A stretch of 35,989 bases of DNA from Verrucomicrobiia bacterium Tous-C4TDCM (GTDB taxonomy: Bacteria > Verrucomicrobiota > Verrucomicrobiia > Verrucomicrobiales > Akkermansiaceae), in assembly GCA_002304315.1 (NCBI GenBank), contig NEUO01000021.1:1-35989 (forward strand), given 5' to 3'. The translations under genes were made by a program, and so were the position numbers. Of this stretch, positions 7,861-15,676 are shown piece by piece; position 1 is the stretch's first letter; each line of letters opens with the position of its first letter. The notes beneath the pieces are model-generated. The model was not told where the DNA came from and ran no database searches. It worked only from the letters and a program-made list of their open reading frames with translations.

Positions 7861-9215
7861 AGAACTGGCGGATATCGAGAAGAACACTGTTGCGGGGCAC
7901 CGGGGCTTGGTTGGCTCTGCCCCTCTTGGAGGTGATGACCCCGCTTTCCGCCCGGGCGGCGACGCGCTACCGACCGCCCATCCGGCTCGGCTGCCTGTAC
8001 CTTCCGAATGGATCCCCGGAGTCCGCGTGGAACGCGGAGGTGGATGGGGACGGGAGGATTCTTTCAATGGCCGACAACATGCGGCCCTTTGAACCGTTTA
8101 AGGATGACCTCCAGCTCATCACCGGGCTGGAGTCCGAACTCCGGGGAAGCCACCCCGCCGGCGGTGCCACCTGGCTGATCCGGCCTGCACCGGAAGGCGA
8201 CGGCATCAACGCCCGCAAGGGGGTTGGCGGCATCTCCATGGACCAGCTCGCGGCCAAAGCCATCGGCAACGAGACGCTACTCTCATCGCTGGAGTTGATC
8301 ATGAAACCGCAGGGGAGTTTCTCAAGCGACATCTTGCGCAACAACATCTCGTGGAGTTCGCCCACAACGCCCGCGCCAAGGGAGACCGAGCCGCTGGCGG
8401 TGTTCCGGCGGCTTACCGGTGAGACCGGTGCCGCAGGCGAAAAAAAGCGGGATGACCGCAAGACCATACTCGACACCGTCATGGCGGACGCCAACAGCCT
8501 CAGATCCAAGGCCAGTAGCGCGGACCGCGACAAACTTGACGAGTATTTCGAGTCGGTGCGTGAGGTGGAGAAGCGGCTCGCCCTGGCCCGCGAAGATTCC
8601 CACAAGCAGCAGCGGGCGATGTTGACGAACACCGCCGCACCACCCGGAGGCCACCCGGAAAATCACCAGGAATACATGCGCTTGATGTTCGATATGATGG
8701 TCCTCGCCTACTGGACGGACTCGACCCGTGTCGCGAGCTTCATGCTCGATCACGAGCAGAGCAACCGTTACTTCGATTTCATCCCCGAGGTGAGAGGCAT
8801 GTGGCACGCGCTCTCTCACTGGGGTGACATTTCGGGCAAGACCGAAGACGACGACGGGCTAACGGCCTGGACGTCGAAGGAGGTCAAACGCCAGCAGTAT
8901 CTCAAGGTGATCCATTACCATCACCAGCAGGTGGCCTACTTTTTCGAGCGCTTGAGATCCATCAAGGAGGGCGGCGCGACCCTGCTCGACAACTGTCTGA
9001 TTCTCTACGGCTCCCCATTTGAGGACGGCAACAAGCACGCCTCCAAACGGGTGCCTGTGATGCTGGCCGGCAAGGCCGGCGGCAAGCTGAAAACGGGCAG
9101 GCAGTTGAGCTACGAGGGGCAGCCGCGCGAGGGCATCTACATCAGCATCCTCGATGCGCTCGGTGTACACGTGGAAAAAATGGGGAACACCGACAAGGCG
9201 CTGTCGATCGTTTGA
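7857..9215 (+). CDS. Tat-exported DUF1552 protein
   Basis: This 452-residue protein is the regular partner of the PSD/PSCyt family in Planctomycetes and Verrucomicrobia. Its molecular activity is not established. The N-terminus carries a twin-arginine signal, SRRTLLRGTGAWLALPLLE (Arg8-Arg9), so it is exported folded. Family segments follow: RLGCLYLPNGSP, GSHPAGGATWL, SMDQLAAKAIG, DRDKLDEYFESVREVEKRLA and the C-terminal LLDNCLILYGSPFEDGNKH. The architecture is alkaline-phosphatase or sulfatase-superfamily-like. ATG overlaps the upstream stop by four bases (ATGA), so the two proteins are likely made in equal amounts. A short inverted repeat follows the stop. Confidence 0.9.
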   Translation: MKNWRISRRTLLRGTGAWLALPLLEVMTPLSARAATRYRPPIRLGCLYLPNGSPESAWNAEVDGDGRILSMADNMRPFEPFKDDLQLITGLESELRGSHPAGGATWLIRPAPEGDGINARKGVGGISMDQLAAKAIGNETLLSSLELIMKPQGSFSSDILRNNISWSSPTTPAPRETEPLAVFRRLTGETGAAGEKKRDDRKTILDTVMADANSLRSKASSADRDKLDEYFESVREVEKRLALAREDSHKQQRAMLTNTAAPPGGHPENHQEYMRLMFDMMVLAYWTDSTRVASFMLDHEQSNRYFDFIPEVRGMWHALSHWGDISGKTEDDDGLTAWTSKEVKRQQYLKVIHYHHQQVAYFFERLRSIKEGGATLLDNCLILYGSPFEDGNKHASKRVPVMLAGKAGGKLKTGRQLSYEGQPREGIYISILDALGVHVEKMGNTDKALSIV

Positions 9216-9243
9216 GCTGGCTGAATCCGGTGACCCAGCCAGC
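9216..9243. terminator. possible bidirectional hairpin between convergent genes
   Basis: GCTGGCT (9216-9222) pairs perfectly with AGCCAGC (9237-9243) across a 14-base loop. It lies immediately after the DUF1552 stop and before the end of the opposing small gene. No T-tract is present on either strand. Confidence 0.35.
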
Positions 9244-9259
9244 GCAGCAGCCGTGCCTG

Positions 9260-9578
9260 CTACTGCTGCGGTGCTCCGCCCGCTTCATCAAGGGTGTCGT
9301 CGGCAAGGGTGAGTTGATCGAGCATCACTTCCTCCACCAGCGGACCGAACTCCCAGCACTTCACGATATGGTTGCCTCCGTGGGGAACGGGCTCTGTTAT
9401 ATCGGCGGCGACGATAAATTCTTTGCTTCCCCTCGATTGGGTCAGGGTTCACGGCTTCTTGCGGAGCCGCATGGGCCACGGTGAAGGCTGCGAAGCACAT
9501 GGTGAGAATGCCGGGAAGGAGATTCGTGGAAGCGATGAAGTGCCCGGGCGTTGTTTTGATGTCGATGTTTGCTTTCAT
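9260..9578 (-). pseudogene. small secreted protein, frameshifted, third gene of the sigma/anti-sigma operon
   Basis: From ATG at 9576-9578 the frame encodes a good export signal (TNLLPGILTMCFAAFTVAHA), but after about residue 45 it turns into an Arg-rich nonsense tail ending at 9288. The +1 frame continues with a natural-looking sequence: KEFIVAADITEPVPHGGNHI, then VKCWEFGPLVEEVMLDQLTL, then ADDTLDEAGGAPQQ and a stop at 9260-9262. The +1 frame is closed upstream by a TGA near 9450, so the shift must lie at roughly 9415-9450. Either the gene is a recent pseudogene, the sequence has an error, or a programmed shift occurs. The intact product would be about 105 residues, secreted, with no family I recognise. 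It starts 46 bases after the anti-sigma-like gene. Confidence 0.6.
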
Positions 9579-9624
9579 GATGTTTGAGGTTTGAGTTGGT
9601 AGAGAAATGAAGCGCAGTCTCGTG

Positions 9625-10266
9625 CTACTTGCGTTCGTTTTGCATGGACTGGAGCATTCGGTGGATGTCGGCCATGCTCTTTTGAATCTCGTCCACTTTG
9701 TTTTCGACGCCTTCGGCTTTCGCCGTTGCGACACTTGGGGTGGGTCCGGGGCGGACTGCCTCTGGTTCGGGATGGCTTGCAAAGGGGCGCGGTCTGCCGA
9801 CTTCCGCCGATGCAATCGGACGGTCGCCGCTGGAGTCTGCTGCCAGCAAATTTTGCAATCCGACTCCAAAGTCGCTCTCCACCATGGCTTCGCCGACGGC
9901 TTTTTTGAAATCGTCCATGTTTGCGAAGAGCGTGACTTTGCGCCCGCCATCTGCGACCCGCCCGCTGTTGCGGTGCTGCGGAACCACGACGCCGATGCCC
10001 AGGCCGATCGCGAGCGCCGCGGCCAGTGCGCCGAGGCGTTTCCAGGCGGGAGAAGCGATCACGTTGTCAGCAGGCGCGGAAGCTGTCTCGCGCAGCCCCT
10101 CGGCCACCAACCGGTTGCCCAGCAAGCCGAGCGCTACGTCGCGCCAGCGTTCCGGCGTTTCGTCGTCGATCGTTTGCAGCAGATCGCGGCGTTCGGTATC
10201 GGAGAGCTCGCCGTCAGCGAGGCGTTGGATCATTTCCGTGCGGGATGGTTGCGAGGTCGGATTCAT
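9625..10266 (-). CDS. membrane-anchored anti-sigma factor-like protein
   Basis: A 213-residue protein whose ATG overlaps the stop of the ECF sigma gene by four bases, which is the usual position for an anti-sigma factor. The N-terminal 60 residues are helical and charged (EMIQRLADGELSDTERRDLL), as in sigma-binding domains, but lack the HxxxCxxC zinc motif. One transmembrane segment lies at about 77-96 (KRLGALAAALAIGLGIGVVV). The outer part is Pro/Ala-rich and ends in an amphipathic helix (KVDEIQKSMADIHRMLQSMQ). It presumably holds the sigma factor at the inner membrane until an envelope signal arrives. The role is inferred mainly from gene order and topology. Confidence 0.7.
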   Translation of the reverse strand: MNPTSQPSRTEMIQRLADGELSDTERRDLLQTIDDETPERWRDVALGLLGNRLVAEGLRETASAPADNVIASPAWKRLGALAAALAIGLGIGVVVPQHRNSGRVADGGRKVTLFANMDDFKKAVGEAMVESDFGVGLQNLLAADSSGDRPIASAEVGRPRPFASHPEPEAVRPGPTPSVATAKAEGVENKVDEIQKSMADIHRMLQSMQNERK

Positions 10267-10823
10267 GGCTTGTGTTCGAGTAGTTGCCGAATCGCCTGCC
10301 GTGCTCGCAGCAACCGGTATTCGACGGTTTTGACGGTCATGCGGCGCGTGGCGGCGACTTCTTCATAGCTCTGGCCGTGGAGATATTTTTCTTCCAGCAG
10401 CCTGCGATCTTCCTCCGGCAGCCGCCCCAGCGCCGCGTGCAAATCGTTTACGCGCTCCAGCGAAATCACCCATTCATAAGGCGAAGGCTCCACTGGCGTG
10501 TTTGTCGTGGAAAGCTCCGTGAGCCGCGCCCGCAATCTGCGCCGACGCTCCACGCGCCGCCAATAATCCTGCACCTTGTGCGCGGCCGCCTGCCGCAACC
10601 ACGCGTCCTGTTTTCCGGCTTCCGTCCCGATTTCACCCGCCGTGTGAAATGCCAAAGCCACCTCCTGCAACACGTCATCAATCGCTTCTTCCCCTTCGCC
10701 CGAAAGCTGCCGTGCCACCTGCACCCGGAGCTCCCCCGCCCGCGCCGCGCCGAGGACGTGGTCCGCGACAGCCACTGGCGCGGCGGCGGCTTCTGGGTCC
10801 GTTTTTTGATTGAGCAATGACAT
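10263..10823 (-). CDS. ECF-type RNA polymerase sigma factor
   Basis: A 186-residue sigma-70 family protein of the extracytoplasmic-function group. Region 2 is seen at about 47-92 (AIDDVLQEVALAFH ... AWLRQAAAHKVQDYWRR) and region 4 at about 134-182 (LPEEDRRLLEEKYLHGQSYE and TVKTVEYRLLRARQAIRQLL, a helix-turn-helix). A basic linker RRVERRRRLRARL lies between them. The ATG at 10821-10823 is preferred because it gives normal ECF length; the frame stays open to 10967. A perfect 12-bp palindrome directly abuts this ATG and two more palindromes lie 65-87 bases upstream, which suggests autoregulation. Translationally coupled to the anti-sigma-like gene. Confidence 0.85.
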   Translation of the reverse strand: MSLLNQKTDPEAAAAPVAVADHVLGAARAGELRVQVARQLSGEGEEAIDDVLQEVALAFHTAGEIGTEAGKQDAWLRQAAAHKVQDYWRRVERRRRLRARLTELSTTNTPVEPSPYEWVISLERVNDLHAALGRLPEEDRRLLEEKYLHGQSYEEVAATRRMTVKTVEYRLLRARQAIRQLLEHKP

Positions 10824-10835
10824 GCGGGATCCCGC
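10824..10835. promoter_or_regulatory. 12-bp perfect palindrome abutting the sigma factor start
   Basis: GCGGGATCCCGC touches the initiation codon and occupies the place of a ribosome-binding site. It could be a repressor operator or could mask translation initiation as RNA. No function is demonstrated, and chance is possible in GC-rich DNA. Confidence 0.35.
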
Positions 10836-10887
10836 CAATTCACACCTGTAGTCTTCGCAGCGCGGCACCCGCCCTGAAAAATTCAGC

Positions 10888-10910
10888 GATTCTTTGAGAA
10901 TCCCTAGGGA
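10888..10910. promoter_or_regulatory. two adjoining palindromes upstream of the sigma operon
   Basis: GATTCTTTGAGAATC (6-bp arms, 3-base spacer) is joined, with a two-base overlap, to the perfect palindrome TCCCTAGGGA. They lie 65-87 bases upstream of the sigma factor ATG, in the promoter-proximal region. Candidate operator; the regulator is unknown. Confidence 0.35.
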
Positions 10911-11056
10911 TGAAGGACGCGGCGGGCGTTCCCACTTTGAAAGGCGAACGCGATCCGGCTGCTGCACAACGACTCATTTTTGCAGAATCACCCCCGCTCT
11001 TGCCGCCCTCCGCTCCGGTTTGGGCAGGCGTAGCGCAGCGAAGACTCCCCCAACGG

Positions 11057-11096
11057 CTGCTTCAGGAGCCCCCTGCCAAAAGCAAATTCCTAGCAG
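11057..11096 (+). repeat. dispersed 40-bp repeat, copy B
   Basis: Core words TTCAGGAGCCCCC and GCCAAAAGCAAATTCC, followed by TAGCAG. It is about 150 bases upstream of the 1007-residue protein gene and is preceded by a C-rich and then variable segment, as in copies A and C. The remaining 10836-11247 gap holds no gene I can support. Confidence 0.75.
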
Positions 11097-11247
11097 CAGC
11101 AATTTTTCGTGCATCTTCGCCCCGCGACGAATACGAATCGAATCACATCCTTGAGGGCCGTTTTTTCGTGCGGACGCCGCTTGGTCTGCAGGGCTGGCCC
11201 GAGGCACTTGAATCCCCCTGAAACCCAGACGTCAGACCTCAGAAACC

Positions 11248-14200
11248 ATGAATCCAAGAATCCTCGCCTCGCTTCTCGCGGGCACCGCCATCCCCGCGGC
11301 CAGCGGCAGCACCCTGCTGTGGGCCGACAATTTCAATGTCGCCACTACGGGCAACCTCGACACTTCGGACGTCAGCTCGGATCCGGCCGGCCTCGCCCGC
11401 CGCACCGGCCTTGCCGCCACTGGCATCCAGAGCCAATCCGCGAAGATCCAGCACGGGATCTTTGACAACAAACTCAACTTCCTCAAGAGCGGAGGGAGTG
11501 GGGCCGTCCGATTTCAAGTCAGCGGCGCGGCTTCCCGCTTCGACTTCGCTTCCGGTGCCGTGGGGCCTGAGATCGCCACCGGTGGCGGGGTGCGGGTCGA
11601 ATTCGACTGGGTCGCCCTCAACGGAACCTCCGACAACTGGGTCGCCTTCTGCGCCGGGATCCCTGCCTCCCCCGCCGACGTGCCGACCCGGCTGAACAAC
11701 GGTGAAACCGACATCGGTATCCTGTTCCGCTTCAATGGCGGCACCCAGGTGTTCAACAACGGTCCGTCGATCTACGCGCAGGTCGGCGCATCCCCGGCGA
11801 AGGTTGGCACTCGCCATGTGGTGATCGACTACGCGTTCTCGTCCGTTGCCGATACCACGCCGGTGACCATGACCGCCTCCGTGGACGGCCACGAGGTCTA
11901 TCGAGGGCCCTTCGATTGGAACAACAACGCCGGCCAGCTCCACTTCGAGTTCGAGACCTTTGAAAACACGCTGATCGACGGCATCAACTTCACCTCCAAT
12001 CCTTACACGATCGCCGCCGACACCACGATCTTCAAGTCCGGCATCGGGCCGGGCGGGCTGGCGGCCACCTTTTCCGGCCTGCTGGGCGGAGCCGCGGATG
12101 TCGCCCAAAGCTACGCCCTGGTCGCCGGTGACAGCGACACCGACAACGGCAAGTTCCAGATCGTCGGCGACAAGTTGCAAGGCAACGGCCATGATTTCAC
12201 CGCTGCCGCCAACGGCACCCAATACCGGGTGCGGGTCCGCGGGACCAGCAGCGGCGCGACGCAGACCAGCGACCGCGTGTTCGTGCTGACCCTCTCCAAC
12301 GACGACGACCTCGACAACATCCTCGACGACTGGGAACTCACGAAGGTCGGCAATCTCACCGATCTGACCGGACTGCTGGCAGGCCCGGGTCCGGGCGCCG
12401 GCAGCGGCAACTTCGATGCCGACGGCCTGAGCGATCTACAAGAGTATACCGCGAGCGCCACTTACCCCAACATCAGCCCGATCCTCGCCGACACCGACGG
12501 CGACGGCCTACTCGACGGACCGGAGGTGCTCGGCACCGCCGGTGTGCGGCCGGTCACGAACCCGACCCTGGCCGATACCGACGGCGACACCTTGAGCGAC
12601 CTGATCGAAACCCACAGCGGGACCTTCGTCGGCCCGGCCGACAGCGGGACCAACCCGATCGTCGCCGACACCGATGGCGACGGCGCGAAAGACGGCTATG
12701 AAGCGGCCAACACGCCACCCTTCAATCCCTTCGTCAATAACTCGCTCGATGACTTCGACACCGACGACCTGAACACCACGCAGGAACTCGCGGCCGGGAC
12801 CAATCCGCTGGTTGCCGACACGGATGGTGACGGTCTCAACGATGGACCGGAGGTCAACGGTAGCGCCGGGATGCGCCCGGCGACCAATCCCTTGCTTGCC
12901 GACTCCGACGCGGATGGCTTGAACGACAAGGTAGAAACCAACACCGGAACCTTCGCCAACTTGGACGATACCGGCACCAATCCGCTGGTGGCGGACGTCG
13001 ATATGGACGGACTCAAGGACGGCTTCGAAGTGGCGAACCGCCCGCCCTACAATCCCTTCGTCGATGATTCCTTACTGGATACCGACGGCGACAATCTGAA
13101 CACGGCTGTGGAACTCGCCGCGGGAACCAGCGTGTTGCTCGCCGATACCGATGGCGACCTGTTGAACGACGACGAAGAACTGGTAGGTGCCGGTTTTCGT
13201 CCGGCGACCAATCCCCTCCGTGCGGACAGCGACTTCGATGGCGCGACCGACAAGCAGGAGTCGAACTCCGGAACCTTCGTGAATTCCGCCAATACCGGCT
13301 CCAATCCGATCCTGCAGGACACGGATGGGGACGGGGCCCGCGACGGCTTCGAGGTAGATCGCGGTTCGGATCCTACGCTCTCCACGTCGGTCCCGGCATT
13401 GCCACCCGGCTTCAAAACCCAGGCGATCACCACCGACGCGAGCAGCGGGATCAGCTCCTCCAAAACCTACACCCACGCCATCAGCGGCGGGGGAGCCGCC
13501 ACGATCAACGGCGTGAGTTTTGCCGCGCTGACACCCGCGTTGACACCGACGAACTTCGCTTGGACCACTGGGACCTTTGGCAAGAATATCGTCCCTCCGA
13601 TCAACAACGGCGCTTGGAACCCGGTCAATGGCGGCGTGACCGACCCTGGGTTGCAGACCCTGTTCGGCGGCTTCACCTACTCGGGAAGCGGCGGTGAATC
13701 CGGTGGCTCGCAGACCTTCACTCTCAGCGGCTTGACCCCTGGAAAAACCTACGATGTGAGGCTTTACACCCGCCGCTGGGGAAATTTGACGACCGACAGC
13801 ATCCGCTCGATCGACCTCACTTACACGAACGGGAACTTGTCTCCGGTCCGGCCCTTCGGTGCGCTGATGACCGACCGACCGGGTATCGTGCTGGGAAATA
13901 CCAACAACGATTCGGCCTACTACCTGAGCTTCACCTACACGGCACAAGGTTCGGAGCTGGTGATCAATGCCAAGGTGCCCGAGGGATCGCCGGTCGCCAG
14001 CGGTAGTTATCACCTGTATGGGCTCACCAATGAAGAGGTGCCGGCGGTGATCACCGGTGTGGGCCGCAATGGCTTGGGCGACATCGTCATCGACTTCACC
14101 GGCTCTCCGGACAGAACCTATAGCGTGACCAAATCTCCGGACCTGGTCGCCCCGTTCGTTCCGTTGGACCCGGCGCTCACCGCGACCACCAACTCGCTCG

Positions 14201-14271
14201 GCGTGGGACAGGCCACAATACCCGCTGCCGAGGCCAGCGAGGCGAAGGAGTTCTATCGGATCGAAGACTGA
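11248..14271 (+). CDS. large secreted protein with thrombospondin-type-3-like calcium repeats
   Basis: A 1007-residue exported protein, probably surface-located or adhesive; no enzymatic motif was seen. A short signal (MNPRILASLLAGTAIPAASG) is followed by a lectin-like beta domain to about residue 255 (VRVEFDWVALNGTSDNWVAF), a cadherin-like domain at about 270-350 (SYALVAGDSDTDNGKFQIVG), then twelve DxDxDGxxDxxE-type calcium-binding motifs at about 390-710. A second beta-rich domain follows (about 720-930, SGLTPGKTYDVRLYTRRWGN), and a C-terminal module reads RTYSVTKSPDLVAPFVPLDP and ends FYRIED. There is no PEP-CTERM or type IX sorting signal that I can recognise. It is monocistronic, closed by a strong intrinsic terminator. 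Repeat copy B lies upstream. Confidence 0.88.
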   Translation: MNPRILASLLAGTAIPAASGSTLLWADNFNVATTGNLDTSDVSSDPAGLARRTGLAATGIQSQSAKIQHGIFDNKLNFLKSGGSGAVRFQVSGAASRFDFASGAVGPEIATGGGVRVEFDWVALNGTSDNWVAFCAGIPASPADVPTRLNNGETDIGILFRFNGGTQVFNNGPSIYAQVGASPAKVGTRHVVIDYAFSSVADTTPVTMTASVDGHEVYRGPFDWNNNAGQLHFEFETFENTLIDGINFTSNPYTIAADTTIFKSGIGPGGLAATFSGLLGGAADVAQSYALVAGDSDTDNGKFQIVGDKLQGNGHDFTAAANGTQYRVRVRGTSSGATQTSDRVFVLTLSNDDDLDNILDDWELTKVGNLTDLTGLLAGPGPGAGSGNFDADGLSDLQEYTASATYPNISPILADTDGDGLLDGPEVLGTAGVRPVTNPTLADTDGDTLSDLIETHSGTFVGPADSGTNPIVADTDGDGAKDGYEAANTPPFNPFVNNSLDDFDTDDLNTTQELAAGTNPLVADTDGDGLNDGPEVNGSAGMRPATNPLLADSDADGLNDKVETNTGTFANLDDTGTNPLVADVDMDGLKDGFEVANRPPYNPFVDDSLLDTDGDNLNTAVELAAGTSVLLADTDGDLLNDDEELVGAGFRPATNPLRADSDFDGATDKQESNSGTFVNSANTGSNPILQDTDGDGARDGFEVDRGSDPTLSTSVPALPPGFKTQAITTDASSGISSSKTYTHAISGGGAATINGVSFAALTPALTPTNFAWTTGTFGKNIVPPINNGAWNPVNGGVTDPGLQTLFGGFTYSGSGGESGGSQTFTLSGLTPGKTYDVRLYTRRWGNLTTDSIRSIDLTYTNGNLSPVRPFGALMTDRPGIVLGNTNNDSAYYLSFTYTAQGSELVINAKVPEGSPVASGSYHLYGLTNEEVPAVITGVGRNGLGDIVIDFTGSPDRTYSVTKSPDLVAPFVPLDPALTATTNSLGVGQATIPAAEASEAKEFYRIED
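12490..13386 (+). repeat. in-gene 327-bp (109-residue) super-repeat, 2.7 units
   Basis: Units begin at 12490, 12817 and 13144, each with the codons for D-T-D-G-D, an exact 327-base period. Each unit contains four calcium motifs in the same order: xLNDGPE, then SDxxE-SGTF-TGxNP, then KDGFE-PPxNPFV, then LNTxxELAAGT. The third unit is cut short after its third motif. Units have diverged in sequence but show no length change between the first two. Confidence 0.8.
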
Positions 14272-14296
14272 GCTCGCAACCCATTGTGAATCACCC

Positions 14297-14339
14297 GGCT
14301 TCGCAGGCGGAATTTCCGCCTGCGAAGCCATTGTTTTTT
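14297..14339 (+). terminator. intrinsic terminator of the calcium-repeat protein gene
   Basis: A 16-bp perfect stem, GGCTTCGCAGGCGGAA (14297-14312) with its complement at 14314-14329, is followed by ATTGTTTTTT. It is the clearest rho-independent terminator in the window, 25 bases after the stop codon. Confidence 0.88.
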
Positions 14340-14416
14340 GGAGGAGCGGGCTGTCGGCTCCGGGGGTCTCATCTCGTGCCACCCCCCTTTTCCCCGCCCT
14401 TCGGGACGCCCCAAGG

Positions 14417-14456
14417 CTGTTTCAGGAGCCCCCCGCCAAAAGCAAATTCCCAGCAG
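14417..14456 (+). repeat. dispersed 40-bp repeat, copy C
   Basis: TTTCAGGAGCCCCC then GCCAAAAGCAAATTCC then CAGCAG. It differs from copy B at very few positions. As in copy A it is preceded by CCTTTTCCCCGCCC, so the repeat unit may extend about 40 bases further upstream with a variable middle. Confidence 0.75.
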
Positions 14457-14499
14457 TCAGGCTGGTATCAAGTCCGACAGGCTGCCAACCTCAGCAGTT

Positions 14500-14820
14500 A
14501 TTGAAGCGCCCCCTGATCGCGTGCAACCTTGCGAACTTCCGTCTTTCCCACCGCTCTTGCGGTCCCCGGGGTCTGCGTCCCCGGGGTCCTTGAATTCTGA
14601 ATTTTCCCGCGATTCCAGCCGAGCAACCTGCCTCTCTCGCTGGAGCTCCGGGAGGCCGAGCACTGGCAAGGTGTTTGATACCTCGCCGAAGCACGTCCTT
14701 TCATCACCTTCCCGCCCGCCGATCACCGCGCCATCGCTGAAATACCGCACCTTGCCGCGCCGGTAATGATGCTCATTTCCTACGCAAGAGTGGAAACCTC
14801 CGCGTGGCCTTGCATGTTCG
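14500..14820 (-). other. possible decayed REP-associated (RAYT/IS200-like) transposase fragment
   Basis: On the minus strand the stretch around 14690-14790 reads KVRYFSDGAVIGG, which resembles the xVRYFxDGxxIGS segment I associate with REP-associated tyrosine transposases. The rest of the frame is degenerate, with no Y1 catalytic motif and no initiation codon in place. The same stretch holds GTGTTTGATACCT (14671-14683), a variant of which recurs at 26751, and a direct repeat of CCCCGGGGTC. There is no intact gene here. The assignment rests on one short motif. Confidence 0.22.
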
Positions 14821-14867
14821 AAACATTTTATTTCCGCCACGTGCGGTCGGGTGCGATCATCCCGTGC

Positions 14868-15584
14868 ATGAAGAATGCACTGCGCGTCCTCTCCATGGCT
14901 CTCTGCTTGATGACGATCTCCTTTGGCGAGACGGTGTATTTCAACGGCAAGGATGCGAAGGCTGGCTATTACCTGGTGCCGGAGAAGGTGCCGCAAGATG
15001 CCACGAAGATGTGGGTGGCGGTGGATGTGCATGGCGCTGGCGGGCTGCGCGGAGAGGACAGGGGGAAAGATCTCATGCAACTGCTAGGGCCGGAGCCGCT
15101 CATCGTGATCGTGCCATCGTTCACCGACGGTTACCAGGCGGGGGACGGGAAGTGGGCGAAACAGCTCATCGAGAATTTCAAGGAAGTGGCGAAGAAGTAT
15201 CAGGTTCATGACAAAATGTTCGTCCATGGCCATTCCGGTGGCGGGCAGTTCGCCCATCGTTTTGCCTTCGCGGAGCCGGGATACGTGATCGGCATCTCCG
15301 CCCATTCGTCGGGTTCCTGGGCCTGTGCGGGCGGCCATGGGAAAATCAACAAGCAGGCGAAGAACATCCCCTTCGCCATCTCATGTGGCGACAAGGACAC
15401 CGCTCTCTCGACCCCGGATTCCGCGCACACAAGAATTGCGTGGTACAAACTCTTCGAGGCGGAGATGAAGAAAGAGGGCTTCGATGTCGATGGTCGCACG
15501 TGGCCGGGTGTCGGCCACGGCGTGCCTCTGAAACTTATGGGAGAGCAGTTGAGGGAGTGCTTCCTTAAAGCGACATCACCTTGA
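14868..15584 (+). CDS. secreted alpha/beta-hydrolase (esterase-like)
   Basis: A 238-residue exported hydrolase with a signal peptide (MKNALRVLSMALCLMTISFG). The alpha/beta-hydrolase fold is supported by the HGxG-type oxyanion segment (VDVHGAGGLRG), the nucleophile elbow GHSGGG with Ser123, acid candidates Asp175/Asp177 in CGDKDT, and His217 in GVGHGVP. The overall pattern is that of polyhydroxybutyrate-depolymerase-like or feruloyl-type esterases; the substrate is unknown. ATG 14868 is chosen because it opens the signal peptide; an in-frame start at 14766 would bury it. The gene stands alone, convergent with the downstream peptidase gene, and lies just past the possible transposase relic. Confidence 0.82.
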   Translation: MKNALRVLSMALCLMTISFGETVYFNGKDAKAGYYLVPEKVPQDATKMWVAVDVHGAGGLRGEDRGKDLMQLLGPEPLIVIVPSFTDGYQAGDGKWAKQLIENFKEVAKKYQVHDKMFVHGHSGGGQFAHRFAFAEPGYVIGISAHSSGSWACAGGHGKINKQAKNIPFAISCGDKDTALSTPDSAHTRIAWYKLFEAEMKKEGFDVDGRTWPGVGHGVPLKLMGEQLRECFLKATSP

Positions 15585-15676
15585 GAGTGCGTGGATTGAA
15601 GGGAGGCCAACGCCATCACGGACCTCCGGACCCATGACGGGATCGAAGCCATCCGCCCGCCCGACACGCGCCCCGC

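Noticed and set aside
9607-10368. 253-residue plus-strand frame opposite the sigma/anti-sigma genes
   Set aside because: Antisense to a typical ECF operon with overlapping starts and stops.
10284-10820. 178-residue plus-strand frame
   Set aside because: Shadow of the ECF sigma gene.
14571-14594. two CCCCGGGGTC copies as a tandem regulatory array
   Set aside because: Only two copies, GC-rich, inside a decayed region; chance or minor duplication is enough.
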